Source: an uncultured Flavobacteriales bacterium (GTDB lineage Bacteria > Bacteroidota > Bacteroidia > Flavobacteriales_D > Crocinitomicaceae). Taken from it: a DNA stretch of 64,000 nt. The notes under the pieces were generated by a model, which saw nothing but the letters and a program-made list of their open reading frames with translations, did not search any database and was not told where the DNA came from. The translations under genes and the position numbers were made by a program. Each line of letters begins with the position of its first letter. Within the stretch, counting starts at the first letter, position 1. The stretch is taken from assembly GCA_903939755.1 (NCBI GenBank), contig CAJAII010000077.1:186001-250000 (forward strand). Reading direction: 5' to 3'. Of this stretch, positions 53,915-62,793 are shown piece by piece.

Positions 53915-54027
53915 CGCGCCCAAAAACGCGTGATCCCGGAAGGGGGTCGCTTCATAATAATTAAAGCCATGCCGCGTTGCGGTAGCTGGCTTTTTTTGTT
54001 CCACTTCACCTTAAAGCAAGCTTTAGG
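53910..54027 (+). repeat. Direct repeat copy B (about 118 bp), right boundary of accessory block
   Basis: Matches 44274-44390 almost throughout in the same orientation, 9.6 kb away. Its inner hairpin has perfect outer arms AAAGCCA/TGGCTTT followed by a T-run. It ends 49 nt before the tRNA-Ser gene. Confidence 0.85.
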
Positions 54028-54035
54028 TTCATTTA

Positions 54036-54066
54036 CAAAAAAAGCCATGCAAAAAATGCACGGCTT
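54036..54066 (-). terminator. Terminator of tRNA-Ser
   Basis: On the minus strand AAAGCCGTGCA pairs with TGCATGGCTTT around a short T loop and ends in a T-run, 9 nt beyond the tRNA 3' end. Confidence 0.75.
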
Positions 54067-54075
54067 TAATGATTT

Positions 54076-54163
54076 TGGCGGAGAGAGGGGGATTCGAACC
54101 CCCGTTACGTTACCGTAAACACGCTTTCCAAGCGTGCGCGTTCAGCCACTCTGCCACCTCTCC
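54076..54163 (-). tRNA. tRNA-Ser (anticodon GGA)
   Basis: Read on the minus strand it starts GGAGAGGTGGCAGAGTGG, has the anticodon arm CACGC-TTGGAAA-GCGTG with anticodon GGA, a long variable arm (TTTACGGTAACGTAAC) diagnostic of tRNA-Ser, a T arm GGGGG-TTCGAAT-CCCCC, and an encoded CCA end. It decodes UCC/UCU. 88 nt including CCA. Its 3' end is the source of the two vestiges to its left. Confidence 0.95.
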
Positions 54164-54306
54164 TCTTATTTTTAAGAGCGCTAAGTTAATGCTTTTTTAC
54201 CTTTAAGAAAGGGCTATTGTCGGAATTGTTTTAAAACTCATTCGGATCCTGAAATTGGAAATTGCTGGTTTTTTGAACTTGCTGAAGTCAATTCTATAAG
54301 TAATTG

Positions 54307-54314
54307 TAATTTTG
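54307..54314 (+). promoter_or_regulatory. -7 element abutting the pth start
   Basis: TAATTTTG lies 4 nt before the ATG at 54319, so the mRNA would start at or next to the ATG. Confidence 0.55.
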
Positions 54315-54318
54315 CACT

Positions 54319-54882
54319 ATGAAATACCTCATCGTTGGTTTAGGAAATCCTGGGATTGAATACGAAAACACACGCCATAATGTTGGTTTTCGTGTCCTTG
54401 ATAAAGTTGCTGGCGAATTAGCCGCTACTTTTGAGCTTGACCGAGCGGCTTTCGTTTCATACGCTAAATATAAAGGGCGAACTTTGGTTTTAATCAAGCC
54501 GATCACTTTTATGAATTTATCTGGAAAAGCAGTCAATTACTGGATGCAAAAAGAAGGGGTTTCCATTGAAAACGTTTTGGTAATCACGGACGATTTAGCG
54601 CTGCCCTTTGGTAAATTGAGAATGAAAGGAAGCGGGAGCGACGGGGGGCACAATGGCTTAAAAGATATTCAAGCAACACTTGGAACCAATGCCTATTCGC
54701 GCTTGCGCTTTGGCGTTGGGAGTAATTTTCCGAAAGGACGGCAATCGGATTATGTGTTGGGCAAATGGGAAAAGGACGAGGAACTTGCATTACCGGAGCG
54801 ACTTAGCACCGCGAATTCGTTCGTTTTGAGCTTCTGCACCGCAGGGCTTCAATTAACAATGACTACTTGGAATGGTAAATAG
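54319..54882 (+). CDS. pth: Peptidyl-tRNA hydrolase
   Basis: 187 aa. Pth frees tRNA from stalled peptidyl-tRNAs. Motifs: GLGNPGIEYENTRHNVGFRV (residues 7-26, with the catalytic His), PITFMNLSGKAV (Asn), DDLALPFGKLRMKGSGSDGGHNGLKDI (about 93-120). It overlaps nothing and stops 9 nt before the convergent T9SS gene. Confidence 0.95.
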   Translation: MKYLIVGLGNPGIEYENTRHNVGFRVLDKVAGELAATFELDRAAFVSYAKYKGRTLVLIKPITFMNLSGKAVNYWMQKEGVSIENVLVITDDLALPFGKLRMKGSGSDGGHNGLKDIQATLGTNAYSRLRFGVGSNFPKGRQSDYVLGKWEKDEELALPERLSTANSFVLSFCTAGLQLTMTTWNGK

Positions 54883-54891
54883 TTCGTTTGA

Positions 54892-57279
54892 CTAACGGAT
54901 AATCTCGAAGAAACCGGTATAATTCAAGTCCTTTTCTTCGATACGCAGCATGAAAAAATACGTGCCATCCGTAAATCCATCGCCCGTCCAATCATTTTGA
55001 TAGCCCGTTTTCTCGTATATTAAATTCCCCCAACGATTAAATAACAGTAATTGATTGTCAGGATAAAATTCTAAAAATTCAAACGATAGAAATTCATTTA
55101 ATCCATCATTGTTTGGTGTGATAACATTGGGTACGTGTACTTCGGCTGGTATGGCTTGAATAATGGTACAAAGGGAATCAACGCATCCAAAATTATCTTG
55201 AATAATAAGGCATAGTGGGTGACTTCCTGGTGTATTAAATGTTTGTCCCCAATCTTGTAAAAAACTGGCCAAGGTGTCATTTAAATACCAATTCCACGAG
55301 ACAATATTAGAAGCGGGGGCGGTTGATTCGTCCAAGAACATGACTGGAATTTCTACAATTATTGATGTCGGATCTATGGAATAGTTGGCGATTGGATTCG
55401 GTTGAATATATACATTGAAATTCGTCGTGTCAGACGTACAATTATCCAAGGTGGCATAGGCCGAATAAGAGAACATAAGAGGAGTGGTCGTTGTCGTTTG
55501 TAGGTCAGAAAAGGACCCCTGACCTGATTGGTTATTCCCCCAATAATAAACAGTTCCCCCTGGCAGACAAGAAGTCAAGGAAACGGTATAAGGAGTGCCT
55601 GAACAAATTATGGAATCATATACCAAGTCTACATTCGTCGCTGGAATTAGAGGAACTGTTTCAGGTGGTATTCCCGAGACAATCGTTCCACAAGCATCCA
55701 CAATAACAGGAGGTGGAATTGTTAACACCGTATTATTGGAATCGCAATAATCAGGGCAATTGGGTATGGTAAGTACAAATTGATGACTTGTTGCCCCAGA
55801 GCTACAGCCGTTGTTTGTTCCCAAAGTAACTACTTGAGTAGTCCAAGGATGCGAAAAGGTATAGGGCGCAACTCCGTAGCGCGCATAGGCTGTTGCATTT
55901 ACCGTACACTTGTTTGTGCAGAAAGGTGTTTGTGGCGTAAACCATTGATTTCCGTATGATTCCGGTGTTTTTCCATACACAATAACTTGAAAAGGCCAAA
56001 GGGTAGAAAATGGGTCGTATCGAATGTAATTTTGATTACACCCTGCTCCCCACGCGTTTCTACCAAGGTGCATGCGCACATAAATAGTTGTCGGGGAACA
56101 AGATTCTGGATAGCAACAAGTCAAGGGTGCCATCATATTAAAACTGTCTAAATAAGCCGTTCCAGCAAAATTAGCCGTCGCTCCCGTAACGGTAAATGTT
56201 TGTGAGCTGCCACAAACGGTACTAAAATACATAGCGCCATTACTCATGGTGGCAGGCGTAAATGGATCGGCATAAAAGCTAGCGGAAACATACAAACCAG
56301 AAACAGAGATGCCCGCAGGTATTGTAACAAGAACGCTATCCATATTATAAGATGGCATGAAGCAAGAAGGCATATATCCTCCACCCCAATTGGCCATTGG
56401 ACCAGCGACTAAAGGGTCAATTACAACAGGATAATTTCTCGTTGGATCGTTTAACCAACTTGTCGGTATGGCCAGCTGAATTGCGGTGCTGCCGTCTGCT
56501 TTTTGTATTATTTTGTGTGAGCCCAACAAGCTTGATTTATTGGCATCATAATAAAATGGAATGAAAATTTTACCTGTTGCTGCACCGTTTTGATTATTAA
56601 TAATAATGTCCCCTTGAAAATAACCATCCGATAAAGCGACCGATTCTTCTTGCATCGATAGCATATACCCTTCCGGTAATTGAATGTTTTCTTCGATAAT
56701 TAAATACTCCCCTGTGCCCTGAGGTGGACTTTGGAGAATAAAATTGCTCTTAATGGCATTCTCAAAAAAACTTACTTCTTTTCTTAGTTGATCATTATAA
56801 ATTAACTGTGCCTTATTACCTAAAACGGTTAGATTTCCCGAAGCCAAAACACCGTTTATCCATACATGATCTGCGAAATGAATTTCTTGACCATCGCTTG
56901 AAGAAATAGCATACGACCCATTGGGAAATAATTTAGTGGGATAAGGTTGCTGGGCAGCAATCCAATTCCCTGACTCATTATCCTTTATTAAACTTGGACT
57001 AATAGGAATTAACTTTCCATCCTTTCCAATGTAATTTATCGGTTTTTTACTAAAAATGCTCTTCGTATCGCCATTCGTATTGGTAAAAGAAGTGGAGAAA
57101 ATGGAACGCATGTTAATGGTTTCATTCCACATGCCGGTATCTAGTGCCGCTAACTTTTTTGTTTGGTCATCTGAAAATAAAGGAGCACTGAACCCCGCTA
57201 ATTGCCCAAAAGTAGTTATGCCTATAAAAACGGAAATTATGCTTAACAGAATACTTCTATTGGCTTGATGGAATTTCAT
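54892..57279 (-). CDS. Secreted T9SS type B protein, third copy
   Basis: 795 aa with a signal peptide (SILLSIISVFIGITTFGQ). The N-terminal 300 residues are strand-rich with no recognised family; a PKD-like part (WNWYLNDTLASFLQDWG) follows near residue 660. The C-terminal 85 residues are a gliding-motility type B sorting domain (HVPNVITPNNDGLNEFL, then LFNRWGNLIYEKTGYQNDW). It resembles the other two type B proteins only in the tail and in Ig-like passages. Role in adhesion is inferred. Confidence 0.8.
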   Translation of the reverse strand: MKFHQANRSILLSIISVFIGITTFGQLAGFSAPLFSDDQTKKLAALDTGMWNETINMRSIFSTSFTNTNGDTKSIFSKKPINYIGKDGKLIPISPSLIKDNESGNWIAAQQPYPTKLFPNGSYAISSSDGQEIHFADHVWINGVLASGNLTVLGNKAQLIYNDQLRKEVSFFENAIKSNFILQSPPQGTGEYLIIEENIQLPEGYMLSMQEESVALSDGYFQGDIIINNQNGAATGKIFIPFYYDANKSSLLGSHKIIQKADGSTAIQLAIPTSWLNDPTRNYPVVIDPLVAGPMANWGGGYMPSCFMPSYNMDSVLVTIPAGISVSGLYVSASFYADPFTPATMSNGAMYFSTVCGSSQTFTVTGATANFAGTAYLDSFNMMAPLTCCYPESCSPTTIYVRMHLGRNAWGAGCNQNYIRYDPFSTLWPFQVIVYGKTPESYGNQWFTPQTPFCTNKCTVNATAYARYGVAPYTFSHPWTTQVVTLGTNNGCSSGATSHQFVLTIPNCPDYCDSNNTVLTIPPPVIVDACGTIVSGIPPETVPLIPATNVDLVYDSIICSGTPYTVSLTSCLPGGTVYYWGNNQSGQGSFSDLQTTTTTPLMFSYSAYATLDNCTSDTTNFNVYIQPNPIANYSIDPTSIIVEIPVMFLDESTAPASNIVSWNWYLNDTLASFLQDWGQTFNTPGSHPLCLIIQDNFGCVDSLCTIIQAIPAEVHVPNVITPNNDGLNEFLSFEFLEFYPDNQLLLFNRWGNLIYEKTGYQNDWTGDGFTDGTYFFMLRIEEKDLNYTGFFEIIR

Positions 57280-57373
57280 TCGTTTGTTTCATTTTATTGC
57301 ACTAATGTAATAAATCCATTTTAATTATCTGCTTTTTGAGATAATTCAATGGGGCTTTTTCTTTGAAATACAT

Positions 57374-57381
57374 TATTTTTG
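57374..57381 (+). promoter_or_regulatory. -7 element abutting the asnS start
   Basis: TATTTTTG lies 5 nt before the ATG at 57387. No TTTG at the usual spacing; the nearest (57362-57365) is too close. Confidence 0.5.
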
Positions 57382-57386
57382 CATCT

Positions 57387-58835
57387 ATGAGTCGCATAAA
57401 AATAAAACACATTTTAAGTAATGAAGGGCAATTGCTCATTGGACAACGAATTACTGTCAAAGGGTGGGTAAGAGCATTTAGAAGTAATCGTTTTATTCAA
57501 ATTAACGATGGTTCGTGTTTATCAAACATTCAAGCTGTCATTGACTTTGAAAAGTATGATGAAGGAATAATTAACCAGATCACAACAGCAGCTGCCGTTT
57601 CCGTTTCGGGAATATTGGTCGCTTCGATTGGGACGGGACAATCCGTAGAATTACAAGCAGATGCCATAGAAATTATAGGCGCTGCGCATCCAGACGAAGT
57701 TCAAAAGACCGTACTGCAACCAAAAAAACATAGCCTGGAATTATTAAGAGAACAGGCCCACTTGCGCTTCAGAACCAATACATTTAGTGCGGTATTTAGA
57801 ATTCGACACAACGTCGCCTATGCCATTCATCATTATTTCCATGAAAAAGGGTTTTATTATTTACACACACCTATAATAACAGGATCTGACGCTGAAGGCG
57901 CTGGAGAAATGTTTCATGTGTCTACCCTAGACCCCTTGTCGCCACCGCTAGATTCCGATGGAAATGTGGATTACAAACAAGATTTTTTTGGAAAGCCTGT
58001 AAACCTAACCGTTTCAGGACAATTGGAAGCAGAATTAGCCGCCTTGGCGCTTGGGCAAGTGTATACCTTTGGTCCTACGTTTCGTGCAGAAAACTCTAAT
58101 ACTTCAAGGCACCTTGCAGAATTTTGGATGATTGAGCCCGAAGTTGCTTTTAATGACTTAAAGGACAATATGGATTTAACAGAAGATTTTTTAAAGTATA
58201 TCTGTTCCTATGTTATTGAAAATTGTCAAGAAGATTTACAGTTTTTAGATCAGCGTGAAAAGCAAGAGCAAAGTCAAAAACCAGAAAGTGAACGCAATGA
58301 AATTGGATTAATCGAACGGCTAAATTTTGTCATAGAAAATCCATTTAAACGATTGACGTATACCGAAGCAATTGCTATCTTATTAAATTCTAATCACCAC
58401 AAAAAGAAAAAATTTAAATTCCCAATTCAATGGGGAATTGATTTACAAAGCGAACATGAGCGTTATTTAGTTGAAAAAGAGTTTAAATGCCCCGTAATTT
58501 TAAGCGATTATCCGGCAGAAATTAAAGCTTTTTATATGCGCCAAAATGACGACAATAAAACCGTTGCTGCCATGGATGTTTTGTTTCCTGGAATAGGAGA
58601 AATTGTTGGAGGCTCACAACGGGAAGAACGATACGATATTTTATTAGAAAAGTGTAAAGCTTTCAATATCCCAGAAGACGATCTTTGGTGGTATTTGCAG
58701 ACTAGAAAGTTGGGAACGGTTCCTCATGCCGGTTTTGGCCTGGGATTTGAAAGAATGATCATGTTCGTAACAGGAATGACCAACATTAGAGATGTTATCC
58801 CCTTTCCACGAACACCATTAAATGCCTCATTCTAA
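57387..58835 (+). CDS. asnS: Asparagine--tRNA ligase
   Basis: About 482 aa class II synthetase. OB-fold anticodon domain at the start ([21 protein letters not shown], about 20-45), motif 2 in [23 protein letters not shown] (about 230) and motif 3 [15 protein letters not shown] near the end. The start at 57387 is chosen since the preceding in-frame codons cover the -7 element. It is followed by rpoN with a 10-nt gap. Confidence 0.95.
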   Translation: MSRIKIKHILSNEGQLLIGQRITVKGWVRAFRSNRFIQINDGSCLSNIQAVIDFEKYDEGIINQITTAAAVSVSGILVASIGTGQSVELQADAIEIIGAAHPDEVQKTVLQPKKHSLELLREQAHLRFRTNTFSAVFRIRHNVAYAIHHYFHEKGFYYLHTPIITGSDAEGAGEMFHVSTLDPLSPPLDSDGNVDYKQDFFGKPVNLTVSGQLEAELAALALGQVYTFGPTFRAENSNTSRHLAEFWMIEPEVAFNDLKDNMDLTEDFLKYICSYVIENCQEDLQFLDQREKQEQSQKPESERNEIGLIERLNFVIENPFKRLTYTEAIAILLNSNHHKKKKFKFPIQWGIDLQSEHERYLVEKEFKCPVILSDYPAEIKAFYMRQNDDNKTVAAMDVLFPGIGEIVGGSQREERYDILLEKCKAFNIPEDDLWWYLQTRKLGTVPHAGFGLGFERMIMFVTGMTNIRDVIPFPRTPLNASF

Positions 58836-58845
58836 TAACTAATAT

Positions 58846-60288
58846 ATGGCACTAAAGCAATATCTTGCGCTAAAAACGGAACAGCGGCTTTCTCCTCAAC
58901 AAATTCAGTTAATGAAATTATTACAGGTGCCAACATTGGAATTAGACCAACGTATTAAGCAAGAATTGGAAGAAAATCCTGCATTAGAAGAAGGTTCAGA
59001 TGATGAGGAAGATTTTCAAGAGGAGAATGAGTTTGAAGATGATAATGAGGAGGAGGAGGATTTTGACATATCTGATTATTTTGATGAAGATGTTGCCGAT
59101 TACAAAACTCAAGCAAATAATACCTCTAAAGATGATGAAGAGCGCGTTGTTCCTCTATCTGGGGAGCAAAGTTATCAGGAAAGGCTTAGCGAACAACTTC
59201 ATCTACTAACGCTTAACGATAAGCAATTTATGATTGCTGACATTCTTATTGGGAACTTGGATGAGTCTGGTTATTTAAGCCGAGATATTACCGCTATTGT
59301 AGATGACCTGGCCTTTTCGTTAAATATTGATGCCGACATAAGTGAAATTGAGGCCGTGCTTTTTTTAATACAATCTTTAGATCCTGCTGGAATTGGAGCG
59401 AGAAATTTACGGGAATGCTTATTAATTCAAATTAATCGCCGACAAGACAAATCCCTCAACCGGTCTCGGGCGAAACGAATTCTTGAACAATGTTTTGAAG
59501 AATTCACTAAGAAGCATTACGACAAAATTGCCAAGAAATTAAATGTAGATGACGAAGAGTTAAAACAGGCAATTAACGAAATCTTAAAGTTAAATCCTAA
59601 GCCGGGGGGATCCATGAAAGAATCCGCTAAAAATTACCAACAAATCATTCCCGACTTTCTTTTGATTGAAAATGAGGGCGCTTTAGAGCTTACACTCAAT
59701 AGTAGAAATGCACCTGAATTAAAAATAAGTAAAGAATACGAAATGATGTTACGCGCATATGCGGAGGGCGCTAAAACATCCAAAACCGACAAACAAGCAG
59801 TTACATTTGTGAAGCACAAATTGGACAGTGCGCTGTGGTTCATAGATGCCATTAAACAGCGGCAACAAACCCTTTTACTTACCATGAATGCCATCATGCG
59901 CTACCAGGAGCGATTTTTTCTCTCTGGTGATGAAACGAAATTAAGGCCGATGATTTTAAAGGATATTGCTGAAATTGTTAGCCTTGATATTTCAACTGTT
60001 TCTAGGGTTGCAAATAGTAAATATATCCAAACGAATTTTGGCGTTTTTCCGCTGAAATATTTCTTTTCAGAATCCCTTTCTACCGATTCGGGCGAAGAGG
60101 TGTCCACAAGGGAGGTGAAGCAGATTTTATTAACCGCCATAGAAAATGAGGATAAACACAACCCGCTACCCGATGAAAAGTTGATGGCGATTTTGAATGA
60201 AAAAGGATACAATATTGCACGACGCACCGTTGCCAAGTACCGAGAACAATTAAACCTTCCCGTTGCGAGAATGCGTAAAAAACTATAA
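58846..60288 (+). CDS. rpoN: RNA polymerase sigma-54 factor
   Basis: 480 aa. Region I is Gln/Leu-rich (LSPQQIQLMKLLQVPTLELDQRIKQELEENPAL), region II is acidic (about 50-90), then the core-binding part (about 110-290) and the DNA-binding HTH and RpoN box (ARRTVAKYREQLNL, about 460). Sigma-54 recruits polymerase to -24/-12 promoters with activator ATPases. No sigma-54 activator is seen in this window. Confidence 0.95.
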   Translation: MALKQYLALKTEQRLSPQQIQLMKLLQVPTLELDQRIKQELEENPALEEGSDDEEDFQEENEFEDDNEEEEDFDISDYFDEDVADYKTQANNTSKDDEERVVPLSGEQSYQERLSEQLHLLTLNDKQFMIADILIGNLDESGYLSRDITAIVDDLAFSLNIDADISEIEAVLFLIQSLDPAGIGARNLRECLLIQINRRQDKSLNRSRAKRILEQCFEEFTKKHYDKIAKKLNVDDEELKQAINEILKLNPKPGGSMKESAKNYQQIIPDFLLIENEGALELTLNSRNAPELKISKEYEMMLRAYAEGAKTSKTDKQAVTFVKHKLDSALWFIDAIKQRQQTLLLTMNAIMRYQERFFLSGDETKLRPMILKDIAEIVSLDISTVSRVANSKYIQTNFGVFPLKYFFSESLSTDSGEEVSTREVKQILLTAIENEDKHNPLPDEKLMAILNEKGYNIARRTVAKYREQLNLPVARMRKKL

Positions 60289-60290
60289 GT

Positions 60291-60938
60291 ATGAGGACGC
60301 TATCACATGTATTTTCTTGGGTTTTTTTACCATTATTCATGCCTGCATACGGTTTGCTAATAAGCTTGTACTATCCTTCCGAAGAATTGGTGTATTCGGC
60401 CATGTCAATGTTTAACCTCCCCAACGATGTTAAAACTCAATTGTTTTGGGTGTTTTTCATCTTCAGCTGTGCCGCACCAGGAATTTCTTTTGTCATGTTA
60501 CACCAACGTAAAATCATTAGCACCATCGATATGGAAAATGCAGGGGAAAGAAATATTCCCTTGTTAATTATGTTTGCCTATTGTGCCTTGATGTTTGGCC
60601 TCTTTCTTTATAAAGCGCCCAACGGACTTTTACCCAAGTATTTTTATGCGCTTCCCCTTGCTGGAGCCATTGTGACTATTTTTTTTATCTTTATTAATCG
60701 CTGGATTAAAATTTCCATGCATGCCGGTGGGGGAGGAATTTTGTGTGGCTACCTAGTTGCTTTTTTTATGACACAAGCGCAAGTTCCTGTTTTATTGATC
60801 GCTCTAGCTATTCTTGTTTCAGGTCTCACGATATCAGCTCGGTTATATTTAAAAAAACACGAGCCAATAGAGGTATACGCTGGGTGGTTATTAGCCTTCG
60901 CAATAACCTTTTCTTGTAATTGGTTTTATCCGTCTTAG
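60291..60938 (+). CDS. PAP2-like integral membrane protein
   Basis: 215 aa with about six transmembrane helices. The KISMHAGG segment (about 142) and the ARLYLKKHEPIEVYAG segment (about 182) resemble motifs 2 and 3 of PAP2 phosphatases (SGH and SR-x5-H), and ENAGERNIP resembles motif 1, so it may be a lipid phosphatase, but Ser/Arg positions are partly altered. It begins 2 nt after rpoN. Function unproven. Confidence 0.55.
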   Translation: MRTLSHVFSWVFLPLFMPAYGLLISLYYPSEELVYSAMSMFNLPNDVKTQLFWVFFIFSCAAPGISFVMLHQRKIISTIDMENAGERNIPLLIMFAYCALMFGLFLYKAPNGLLPKYFYALPLAGAIVTIFFIFINRWIKISMHAGGGGILCGYLVAFFMTQAQVPVLLIALAILVSGLTISARLYLKKHEPIEVYAGWLLAFAITFSCNWFYPS

Positions 60939-60945
60939 GGTGACC

Positions 60946-62790
60946 CTACTCTACCGTTACCGACTTAGCTAAATTACGAGGCTGGTCGACGTTACAGTTT
61001 CGCATTACAGCAATGTGATAAGAAAGTAATTGGAAGGGAATGGTCGCCAGTAAAGGAACTAATATTTCATTCGTTTCTGGGATTTCTATGACGTGGTCTG
61101 CCATTTCCCTAACCTGAGTATCGCCCTCTGTTACAATGGCTATTATTTTTCCCTTTCGGGCCTTTACTTCTTGAATATTAGAAACTACTTTTTCGTAGGA
61201 ATTCCCTTTGGTTGCAATTACAAAGACAGGCATGTTTGCATCGATAAGGGCAATTGGACCGTGTTTCATTTCGGCTGCAGGATATCCTTCGGCATGTATA
61301 TAAGATATTTCTTTGAGTTTTAACGCGCCCTCTAATGCTACTGGAAAAGAGCTCCCTCTCCCTAAATATAAGGCATTGGTGGCATCTTTGTATTCCAAGG
61401 CGATTTGCTCGATCTTTGCGTTTGTTTCCAGTACTTTTTTAACTTTTTCTGGTATCGCTTCTAATTCAGTTAATAAGATTCTGAAAGCGGTTTCTGATAT
61501 AGATCCTTTTTTATGCGCCAACGACAAGGCCATAAGTGTCAGAACGGTTACTTGTGCCGTAAATGCTTTTGTTGATGCAACACCTATCTCAGGCCCTGCG
61601 TGTGTATAGGATCCTGCGTCAGTTATGCGAGAAATGGAAGACCCCACCACATTACAAATCCCTAAAATGGTTGCTCCTTTGGATTTTGCTAATTCCAATG
61701 CTGCCATCGTATCGGCGGTTTCTCCTGATTGTGAAATCGCAATTACCACATCATTTTCACTTAATATGGGATTGCGATATCTAAATTCGCTGGCATACTC
61801 CACCTCTACATTTATTCTTGCCAGGTCTTCTATTAAATATTCTCCCACTAGCGCTGCGTGCCATGAGGTGCCGCAAGCAACCAGAATTAAGCGATTCGCT
61901 TGGATCATTTTTTGTTCATAATCCTTTATTCCACCCAAGGTAACTCTTCCTTCTTGTGCATTTAAACGGCCACGCAAACAATCCTGAATAGACCTTGGCT
62001 GTTCGTGTATTTCTTTTAACATAAAGTGTTCGTAACCACCTTTTTCCAAGGCCTCCAACTCCATTTCTAATTGCTGGATATAAGGTGTTTTTTCTTCGTC
62101 ACTAATGCTGAATAATTTAAGTTCTTCACCATATTTTATTACAGCAATCTCTTCGTCTTCCAAGTATACAACTTGTTTGGTGTATTCAATTATCGGCGTT
62201 GCATCAGAGGCTAAGTAAAAATCTCCATCCTCTCCTATTCCTACAACAAGCGGGCTGCTCTTTCGGGCTGCTACCATTTGATTGGGGAAGTCTTTTGAAA
62301 TTGCAACGATTGCATAGGCACCAACGACATGAGAGAGAGCCATGCGAAGGGCTTCACCAAACCACACTTTTTCTTTTTTGCTAATATTATCAACTAGGTG
62401 AACAAGTACTTCGGTGTCGGTTTCGCTCTTGAAAACATACCCTTGTTTTATTAATTCTTGCTTAAGTGCATCGTAGTTCTCAATTATTCCGTTGTGAATA
62501 AGTGCTAAAGACCCATCCATGGATACGTGGGGGTGAGCATTTACATCCGTTGGAGGACCATGTGTTGCCCACCTGGTGTGACCTATTCCTATCGTTCCTT
62601 CTTCGTTTTTTTCCGAAATAAATGCCTCGAGGTTGGCTACCTTGCCCGCGCATTTATAGATGTTCAATTCCCCTTTGTCAATTAGGGCAACCCCGGCACT
62701 ATCATATCCACGATATTCAAGGCGTTTTAGTCCTTTAATTATTATTGGAAACGCGTCATTTTTTCCAATGTAAGCAACAATTCCACACAT
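60946..62790 (-). CDS. glmS: Glutamine--fructose-6-phosphate aminotransferase
   Basis: 614 aa. N-terminal glutaminase domain starting MCGIVAYIGK with the nucleophile Cys 2, and GHTRWATHGPPTDVNAHPH typical of class II amidotransferases; then two SIS isomerase domains (LVACGTSWHAALVGE about 300, ALYLGRGSSFPVALEGALKLKEISY about 470) and the final DQPRNLAKSVTVE tail. It makes glucosamine-6-phosphate, the first step to UDP-GlcNAc for cell wall and LPS. No glmS ribozyme-like leader is seen. Confidence 0.95.
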   Translation of the reverse strand: MCGIVAYIGKNDAFPIIIKGLKRLEYRGYDSAGVALIDKGELNIYKCAGKVANLEAFISEKNEEGTIGIGHTRWATHGPPTDVNAHPHVSMDGSLALIHNGIIENYDALKQELIKQGYVFKSETDTEVLVHLVDNISKKEKVWFGEALRMALSHVVGAYAIVAISKDFPNQMVAARKSSPLVVGIGEDGDFYLASDATPIIEYTKQVVYLEDEEIAVIKYGEELKLFSISDEEKTPYIQQLEMELEALEKGGYEHFMLKEIHEQPRSIQDCLRGRLNAQEGRVTLGGIKDYEQKMIQANRLILVACGTSWHAALVGEYLIEDLARINVEVEYASEFRYRNPILSENDVVIAISQSGETADTMAALELAKSKGATILGICNVVGSSISRITDAGSYTHAGPEIGVASTKAFTAQVTVLTLMALSLAHKKGSISETAFRILLTELEAIPEKVKKVLETNAKIEQIALEYKDATNALYLGRGSSFPVALEGALKLKEISYIHAEGYPAAEMKHGPIALIDANMPVFVIATKGNSYEKVVSNIQEVKARKGKIIAIVTEGDTQVREMADHVIEIPETNEILVPLLATIPFQLLSYHIAVMRNCNVDQPRNLAKSVTVE

Positions 62791-62793
62791 AAT

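Larger units (their letters stand above)
53429..54075. other. Non-coding right edge of accessory block
   Basis: 647 nt with no supportable gene. It holds two similar T/A-rich palindromic stretches (near 53433 and 53700, with TTTTTTTGAGCT), two tRNA-Ser 3'-end vestiges (53798-53818, 53894-53914), direct-repeat copy B (53910-54027) with its hairpin (53963-53997, arms AAAGCCA and TGGCTTT) and the tRNA terminator. Confidence 0.6.

Noticed and set aside
44274-54027. Insertion sequence or composite transposon
   Set aside because: No transposase or integrase frame lies within or beside the repeats, and they are direct copies without terminal inverted repeats.
53930-54118. Open frame encoding a protein with the segment GERGIRTPV, crossing the repeat and tRNA-Ser
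   Set aside because: The segment is the antisense translation of the tRNA-Ser 3' half, a well-known kind of false protein. The frame also spans a terminator and repeat copy B.
60938-62793. glmS ribozyme or riboswitch
   Set aside because: The glmS start is 3 nt from the DUF4270 stop, leaving no leader for such an element.
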